Assembly (NCBI GenBank): GCA_023388535.1
Contig: JAEWFZ010000001.1
Span: 1 to 11,233, forward strand
Origin: Bacillota bacterium
GTDB taxonomy: Bacteria; Bacillota_I; Bacilli_A; Erysipelotrichales; Erysipelotrichaceae
Length of the DNA: 11,233 bases
Direction of reading: 5' to 3'
This document shows, one piece after another, positions 8,046 through 11,233 of this stretch. How positions within the stretch are numbered: position 1 is the first letter of the stretch; every line of letters begins with the position of its first letter. Made by a program: the position numbers and the translations under genes. The notes under the pieces are model-generated. The model saw only the letters and a list, made by a program, of their open reading frames with translations. It was not told where the DNA came from and made no database searches.

Positions 8046-8090
8046 ATACGCTTTGGTTAAAAAATTGCTAACTACTTAATTAAAGCGTAT
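8046..8090 (+). promoter_or_regulatory. 15-bp inverted repeat flanking the pyk promoter elements
   Basis: ATACGCTTTGGTTAA (8046-8060) and TTAATTAAAGCGTAT (8076-8090) match as inverted arms at 13 of 15 positions, the two exceptions being G-T. The outer nine bases, ATACGCTTT and AAAGCGTAT, are perfect. The right arm overlaps the -10 and the left arm lies just upstream of the -35, so the pair brackets the promoter like an operator. Both arms lie upstream of the predicted transcription start, so an RNA role (attenuator) is unlikely unless transcription starts further up. The binding protein is unknown. Confidence 0.5.
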
Positions 8091-8093
8091 AAT
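8065..8093 (+). promoter_or_regulatory. promoter of pyruvate kinase gene
   Basis: TTGCTA (8065-8070), a 17-bp spacer, then a perfect TATAAT (8088-8093). Transcription would start near 8100, giving a leader of about 20 nt that contains the ribosome binding site GAAGGA (8105-8110 region). This separates pyk from the upstream gene as its own unit. Confidence 0.65.
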
Positions 8094-8119
8094 TAGAGCC
8101 GACAGAAGGATGGAAAAAA

Positions 8120-9544
8120 ATGAAAGTTTTAAAGAAAACAAAGATAGTATGTACTATGGGACCAGCCATGGATAACCCAGAAATAATCGATCAACTAGCG
8201 AACGCTGGAATGGATATTGTACGTTTTAATTTTTCGCACGATGTTCACGAAAATCACAAACGTCGTTGGGATATGGTAAGAGAAGTTGCGCGTGAAAAAC
8301 AACACAACTTGGCTATTTTGATGGATACAAAAGGTCCGGAAATTCGCTGTGGTGAAATGGAAAACGGTCAATTAAACTTCGCTACCGGTGATATTACTAA
8401 AATTGTTCGTGAGGAAGTTCTCGGTAATAACGAACGTTTCCATGTAAATTCACCAGAACTTTTTGATGACATTAAACCGGGTAACTATATATTGATTGAT
8501 GATGGAAAAGTTCGTTTTGATGTATTAGAAAATGATGGTAATGGCACGCTTCTCTGCCGCGTAGCTAACTATGGTGTTGTAAAAACAAGAAAGGGTTGCA
8601 ATGTACCTAATGTAGTTTTATCAATGCCCTATGTGTCGGAACAAGATGAAAAAGACATTAGATTTGCTTGTCAGAATAAAGTGGACTTTATTGCTCCATC
8701 ATTTGTACGTAGAAAACAAGACATTTTACAGATTTTAGAAATCTGCGAACAGGAGAAGTGGTATCCACAAATCATTTCAAAGATAGAATCACAAGAAGGT
8801 ATGGATAATCTTGATGAAATATTAGAAATTTCCGATGGAATTATGGTTGCGCGTGGTGACTTAGGGGTAGAAGTGAGTTCTGAATTAGTTCCAATTTATC
8901 AAAAGAAAATGATCGCTCGAGCGAATGTTTTTGGAAAACCGGTGATAACCGCCACACATATGTTAGAGTCGATGATGAGTTCACCGATTCCAACTAGAGC
9001 GGAAGTTTCGGACGTAGCGAACTCAATTTTGGACGGTACGGACGCAATTATGCTTTCAGGTGAATCGGCGGTTGGATCTTATCCCGTTGAATCTGTAGCT
9101 ACGATGAAGCGTATCTCATTAGGTGTTGAACCGATAATTCCATATCGTGATAATTTACGCAAAAGCATTGAATCTTCAGACCGAAATATTCAAGATTCGA
9201 TTGGTATGGCAGTTTCTGAAGCTTCATTAAATATTGATAAAGTTGAAGCCATTGTAGCTTTTACGACTTCTGGTAATACCGCTAAGAGAATTTCGAAATA
9301 TCGACCTAATGTTCCGATATTTGCGGTTACCTTCTCACAAGAGGTTGTAAACTCCTTATTAGCCTATTGGGGCGTATTCCCTGTATATTCAAAGGTTCAG
9401 AACAATATGTATAATGACGATGAATTAGCTTCGGAAGTTGCAAAAGCACATGGTATAGAACCGGGCAAACTAGTTATTATTACTGCAGGATACCCAACTG
9501 GAAGTGGAACCACAAATATGATGAAAATTATCGAGGTTATTTAA
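8120..9544 (+). CDS. pyk: pyruvate kinase
   Basis: Final ATP-forming step of glycolysis: phosphoenolpyruvate + ADP to pyruvate + ATP, cytoplasmic, normally a homotetramer. It is 474 residues, the standard length, without the extra C-terminal PEP-utiliser-like domain of Bacillus enzymes. Motifs: KTKIVCTMGP (6-15), RFNFSHD (35-41), DTKGPEIR (69-76), IISKIESQEGMDNLDEI (218-234) with catalytic Lys221 and metal ligand Glu223, IMVARGDLGVE (241-251) with Asp247, and ITATHMLESMMSSPIPTRAE (276-295). Glu74 in the KGPEIR motif is at the position associated with K+-dependence. The C-terminal domain has FTTSGNTAKR (381-390), the phosphate-binding loop for a sugar-phosphate effector, so allosteric activation is likely. 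An AGAAGGA site lies about 10 nt before ATG 8120. It has its own promoter with an inverted repeat. No other glycolytic gene is in view. Confidence 0.97.
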   Translation: MKVLKKTKIVCTMGPAMDNPEIIDQLANAGMDIVRFNFSHDVHENHKRRWDMVREVAREKQHNLAILMDTKGPEIRCGEMENGQLNFATGDITKIVREEVLGNNERFHVNSPELFDDIKPGNYILIDDGKVRFDVLENDGNGTLLCRVANYGVVKTRKGCNVPNVVLSMPYVSEQDEKDIRFACQNKVDFIAPSFVRRKQDILQILEICEQEKWYPQIISKIESQEGMDNLDEILEISDGIMVARGDLGVEVSSELVPIYQKKMIARANVFGKPVITATHMLESMMSSPIPTRAEVSDVANSILDGTDAIMLSGESAVGSYPVESVATMKRISLGVEPIIPYRDNLRKSIESSDRNIQDSIGMAVSEASLNIDKVEAIVAFTTSGNTAKRISKYRPNVPIFAVTFSQEVVNSLLAYWGVFPVYSKVQNNMYNDDELASEVAKAHGIEPGKLVIITAGYPTGSGTTNMMKIIEVI

Positions 9545-9650
9545 GCTAGTCATTTCAGTGATCTGACTTAAGATTTATAATCTTTAAATAAAAAGAAAGC
9601 ATACAAAAGCTTAAGACGTTGTAAACCGTATGTAGATAAAGATTAAACTT

Positions 9651-9702
9651 AAAAACGTTGAGTTATGTCACGAAAAGCATATACATATGTTCAACGTTTT
9701 TT
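9651..9702 (+). terminator. candidate terminator hairpin downstream of pyk
   Basis: AAAAACGTTGA (9651-9661) and TCAACGTTTTT (9691-9701) are perfect 11-bp inverted arms around a 29-nt loop, and the right arm runs into six T (9697-9702). It lies about 107 bp after the pyk stop. The stem is weak in G/C and the loop is long, so termination may be poor. The stem core AACGTTG resembles the repeats of the insertion sequence that follows, so it may instead be an IS-related remnant. Confidence 0.45.
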
Positions 9703-9712
9703 GAGTCTATAA

Positions 9713-9784
9713 ATTCTAACGTTGGAAAATAGTGTAGGGCTATCCATTCTAGCGTTGCAGGACCTTTCCATTCTAACGTTGAAA
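9713..9784 (+). repeat. three left-end IS repeats (L1-L3)
   Basis: L1 ATTCTAACGTTGGA (9713-9726), L2 TCCATTCTAGCGTTGCA (9743-9759) and L3 TCCATTCTAACGTTGAAA (9767-9784), all in the same orientation. L1 lacks the CC that precedes ATTCTAACG in the other copies, so the outermost left repeat may be eroded or may mark the junction with host DNA. Core spacings are 33 and 24 bp. Confidence 0.7.
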
Positions 9785-9814
9785 CCGAGGAAATCATTGA
9801 TTTCTTCGGTTTTT
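9782..9814 (+). terminator. strong hairpin terminator at the transposase 3' end
   Basis: AAACCGAGGAAATCA (9782-9796) pairs with TGATTTCTTCGGTTT (9798-9812) at 14 of 15 positions plus one G-T. Five T (9810-9814) follow on the plus strand, so it should stop transcripts arriving from pyk before they run antisense through the transposase gene. Read on the minus strand it has only three T after the stem and is weaker. The transposase stop codon (TGA, 9796-9794) lies inside the stem. Confidence 0.7.
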
Positions 9815-10864
9815 ATGTTGTTGTATATGGTTTAATACATGAAAAACTCGTTTAAGAAGAAGATCAAATCCTCGGTATCCGTTAGCATTAAAAAGAATGT
9901 TTTTAATCGATTTGTTTCTCGATTCAATGGGACCATTTGAAATTCTTTTTCCATTGATACGAGTGAAAGAGTTTTTAATATACTCTTTATTTTTAATCAG
10001 CATATTAGGGATTCTCTTATATGATTCAAGCTTAGAATTTTTAAATTTCATTACGATTGAATCGAATTTGTTTTCGTCAAAATAATATTTCATGTTAAAA
10101 GCGAGATAATCCTCTTTGAGTTGATAGGCCACTCTGAGATTCTGATCTAAGTCCAACATTCTCTCAATTAAGGTTATTAAGCGGATTCGGTAGTGATGAG
10201 ATTTTAGATATTGTATTTTGGTTAAATCTAGTTTGTTCCGATTGGATAATAAGTACTTTTGATTCTGTTTAAGTAAACGATACTCTCGAGAGTGCTTATC
10301 AAGATTCTTTAAGGTAGTCTGTATGACTTCTTTGAACGCCTCATTGATATTTTTTATGATATGAAAACTATCGATACAAAGTTTCGCTTTCGGAAAATAA
10401 GTATTAATCATTCGAATGAAGCCTGGATACATATCGGATGAAACATACTCCACTTGAAGTCGCTGTTCTCTTGGTATTTGAGAAAACACTCTTACTAAAT
10501 CATCAATAGCCCGACTGTAAGAAAAAGAGAACCCCAAATGGGTTTCAAAATCCATACAAAAGGTCGCGTATTTTTTAACGGAGCTTCTGCCAAGATAGAT
10601 TTCGTCAATACATAGAACTCTAGGCATTGGTATTTTATAATCAGGACAATGCTCCATAAAAATATCAATAATCTTAGTGACAGAGAAACCGGTTTTGTCC
10701 GATAGATAACTGAATGTAATGTTTGAGTGCTTTGTCTCTTCGAGTATAAAATTTACTAGCGCGTAGGAGTAAGTTTTATTTTCTGGAGCCAAATTGGTTT
10801 TAGGCATAAAAGTCTTTTGGCAGACTGAGCATACGTATCGATATTTTTTAAGTGAACATAACAA
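9794..10864 (-). CDS. ISL3-family transposase, main catalytic part (frame-split from its N-terminus)
   Basis: DDE transposase that cuts and joins the element's ends. This frame gives 356 residues and holds the whole catalytic region. IDEIYLGRSS contains the first Asp (87), SSDMYPGF the second (144), followed by the family hallmark CIDSFHIIKNINEAFKEV. SNGPIESRNKSIKNILFN contains the Glu (314), followed by GYRGFDLLLKR. The first residues (KKYRYVCSVCQKTF) are the second half of an N-terminal zinc ribbon. The first half is in the other frame just upstream, and the apparent TTG start at 10864 has no ribosome binding site, so this is not an independent gene. Joined by a -1 frame change at the A6 run 10844-10849, the two parts give about 425 residues, the normal length, with Asp156, Asp213 and Glu383. 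It is either a recent inactivation, a homopolymer sequence error, or a frameshift-expressed protein. Confidence 0.85.
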   Translation of the reverse strand: MLCSLKKYRYVCSVCQKTFMPKTNLAPENKTYSYALVNFILEETKHSNITFSYLSDKTGFSVTKIIDIFMEHCPDYKIPMPRVLCIDEIYLGRSSVKKYATFCMDFETHLGFSFSYSRAIDDLVRVFSQIPREQRLQVEYVSSDMYPGFIRMINTYFPKAKLCIDSFHIIKNINEAFKEVIQTTLKNLDKHSREYRLLKQNQKYLLSNRNKLDLTKIQYLKSHHYRIRLITLIERMLDLDQNLRVAYQLKEDYLAFNMKYYFDENKFDSIVMKFKNSKLESYKRIPNMLIKNKEYIKNSFTRINGKRISNGPIESRNKSIKNILFNANGYRGFDLLLKRVFHVLNHIQQHKNRRNQ

Positions 10865-11070
10865 AGTCGATCGTTAAAGATTGGATGCCTAATCGTAACG
10901 GTTTGAGTACCATTGGTTTTGTTAGTCATAGTTTGACAATGGGGACAGACCTTATTTATTTTCTTGAAGGTAACATAATAATGTGAATCAAGCATAAAAA
11001 TTTGGTGTTGGATGTCTAAAACTTCTTCATGACTAAGACCTAGTAAAGTAATATCCGAATTGTTTATAAT
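10756..11070 (-). CDS. ISL3-family transposase, N-terminal zinc-ribbon part (frame-split, ATT start)
   Basis: This frame holds the N-terminal 75 or so residues of the transposase: NNSDITLLGLSHEEVLDIQ near the start, then VCPHC (Cys42 and Cys45) and TIRHPIFNDRLCYVHLK. The protein-like sequence then stops at the A6 run and continues in the -1 frame with KYRYVCSVCQKTF, whose two Cys complete the zinc ribbon. Past the shift this frame is junk and stops at 10756. The first ATG is at 10995, but it has no ribosome binding site and would drop 25 family-like residues. Upstream, AAGGAGG (11084-11078) is followed 7 nt later by ATT (11070-11068) in frame, with ATA next. No ATG, GTG or TTG is available there, so initiation at ATT (a known rare start) is my best reading; a mutated ATG is the alternative. 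Confidence 0.65.
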   Translation of the reverse strand: MINNSDITLLGLSHEEVLDIQHQIFMLDSHYYVTFKKINKVCPHCQTMTNKTNGTQTVTIRHPIFNDRLCYVHLKNIDTYAQSAKRLLCLKPIWLQKIKLTPTR

Positions 11071-11076
11071 AAAAAT

Positions 11077-11123
11077 ACCTCCTTGTTATTTTTGGTTTCT
11101 CAACAAAATAATAACACGGAGGT
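11077..11123 (-). promoter_or_regulatory. inverted repeat masking the transposase ribosome binding site
   Basis: On the minus strand ACCTCCGTGTTATT (11123-11110) pairs with AATAACAAGGAGGT (11090-11077) at 13 of 14 positions across a 19-nt loop. The second arm contains the whole AAGGAGG site. The first arm overlaps the transposase -10, so RNA started at the element's own promoter lacks it and keeps the site free, while RNA reading in from outside contains both arms. The stem is followed by ATTTTTATT, so it may also terminate incoming transcripts. Confidence 0.7.
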
Positions 11124-11134
11124 TTTAATTTCAA
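11108..11134 (-). promoter_or_regulatory. transposase promoter with extended -10
   Basis: On the minus strand TTGAAA (11134-11129) is the -35 and TATTAT (11113-11108) the -10, with a TG one base upstream of the -10 (extended -10). The 15-bp spacer is short, which the extended -10 may offset. Transcription would start near 11101, just before the ribosome binding site at 11084-11078. The end repeat R1 sits immediately upstream, where bound transposase could act on the promoter. Confidence 0.5.
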
Positions 11135-11138
11135 TTCT

Positions 11139-11230
11139 CCAACGTTAAAATGGATAGCACCGCTTTAATCTCTTTATATTTTCCAACGCTAAAATGGATA
11201 GGTCTGACTTCCAACGTTAGAATGGACGAT
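11139..11230 (-). repeat. three right-end IS repeats (R1-R3)
   Basis: On the plus strand: R1 CCAACGTTAAAATGGATAG (11139-11157), R2 TTCCAACGCTAAAATGGATA (11181-11200) and R3 TTCCAACGTTAGAATGGAC (11209-11227). They are inverted relative to L1-L3. Order is mirrored: the outer pair (L1, R3) has TTCTAACGTTGGA, the middle pair (L2, R2) has the AGCGTT variant preceded by CTAT, and the inner pair (L3, R1) returns to AACGTT. R1 lies 4 bp upstream of the transposase -35 hexamer. Confidence 0.7.
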
Positions 11231-11233
11231 CCC

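Larger units (their letters stand above)
9713..11233 (-). mobile_element. ISL3-family insertion sequence (ends uncertain)
   Basis: About 1.5 kb, the normal size for ISL3-family elements, carrying one transposase gene on the minus strand. Three copies of a repeat with core CCATTYTARCGTTG lie at each end in mirrored order, suggesting terminal inverted repeats plus subterminal transposase-binding sites. The left edge is put at the outermost repeat (9713). An alternative is the GGG at 9737, because GGGCTATCCATTCTAGCGTTG there resembles the right edge read inward from 11233, GGGATCGTCCATTCTAACG. The window stops at that right edge, so no target-site duplication can be tested. The sequence may end there because the assembly broke at a repeated IS. 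Confidence 0.75.

Noticed and set aside
8080..8093. CcpA cre site at the pyk promoter
   Set aside because: AAAGCG agrees with the cre core, but the required outer TG and CA positions do not match.
9794..9796. Use of UGA as tryptophan (Mycoplasma code), which would extend the transposase
   Set aside because: Read-through would add only about seven residues before TAG, and all long genes here use TGG for Trp without internal UGA, so the standard code fits.
9897..10085. Plus-strand 62-codon open frame inside the IS
   Set aside because: Antisense to the transposase catalytic region, no ribosome binding site; a hydrophobic shadow of the coding strand.
9713..11230. Short repeats at intervals that might suggest a CRISPR array
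   Set aside because: Repeats are about 15-18 bp, fall into two inverted groups at the ends of a transposase gene, and have irregular spacing; they are IS end repeats.

Overview
The window looks like chromosomal DNA from a low-GC, Gram-positive-type bacterium of the Bacillota/Mollicutes-Erysipelotrichia kind. The DNA is AT-rich, Shine-Dalgarno sites are strong (AGGAGG-like), the solute-binding protein is a lipoprotein, and the oligopeptide ATPase is enlarged in the way seen in some Mollicutes. UGA is not needed as a Trp codon, so the standard code fits. I cannot place the genus from this sequence.

Positions 2-70 hold the probable 3' end of an unrecognised upstream gene. Positions 71-236 form a leader with a promoter, a perfect AT-rich palindrome over its -10, and a third copy of the palindrome half-site 31 bp downstream. 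Positions 237-6144 are a tightly packed five-gene ABC importer of the dipeptide/oligopeptide/nickel (PepT) family in the order permease B, permease C, binding lipoprotein A, ATPase D, ATPase F. The last ATPase carries an extra charged, coiled-coil-like block of about 190 residues between Walker A and the Q-loop. About 118 bp later lies a gene for a gamma-glutamyltransferase-family protein without a signal peptide (6263-7867). Together these suggest import of peptides, possibly gamma-glutamyl peptides or glutathione, followed by cytoplasmic cleavage. The substrate is an inference from gene neighbourhood.

Positions 7868-8119 contain a promoter overlapped by an inverted repeat, followed by pyruvate kinase (8120-9544), an independent glycolytic unit. 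Downstream is a weak hairpin/terminator candidate (9651-9702).

The right end, about 9713-11233, is an ISL3-family insertion sequence on the minus strand. Its transposase has all three DDE residues but is split by a -1 frame change at a run of six A inside the zinc ribbon. Its best start is an unusual ATT codon behind a strong ribosome binding site. That site lies in a 13/14-matched inverted repeat whose outer arm overlaps the element's own -10, so transcripts reading in from outside should hide the site while the element's own transcripts should not. A second strong hairpin with a T-run lies at the other end, over the transposase stop codon. Both ends carry three copies of a repeat (core CCATTYTARCGTTG) in mirrored order. 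The regulatory layout of this element is the most interesting part of the window.
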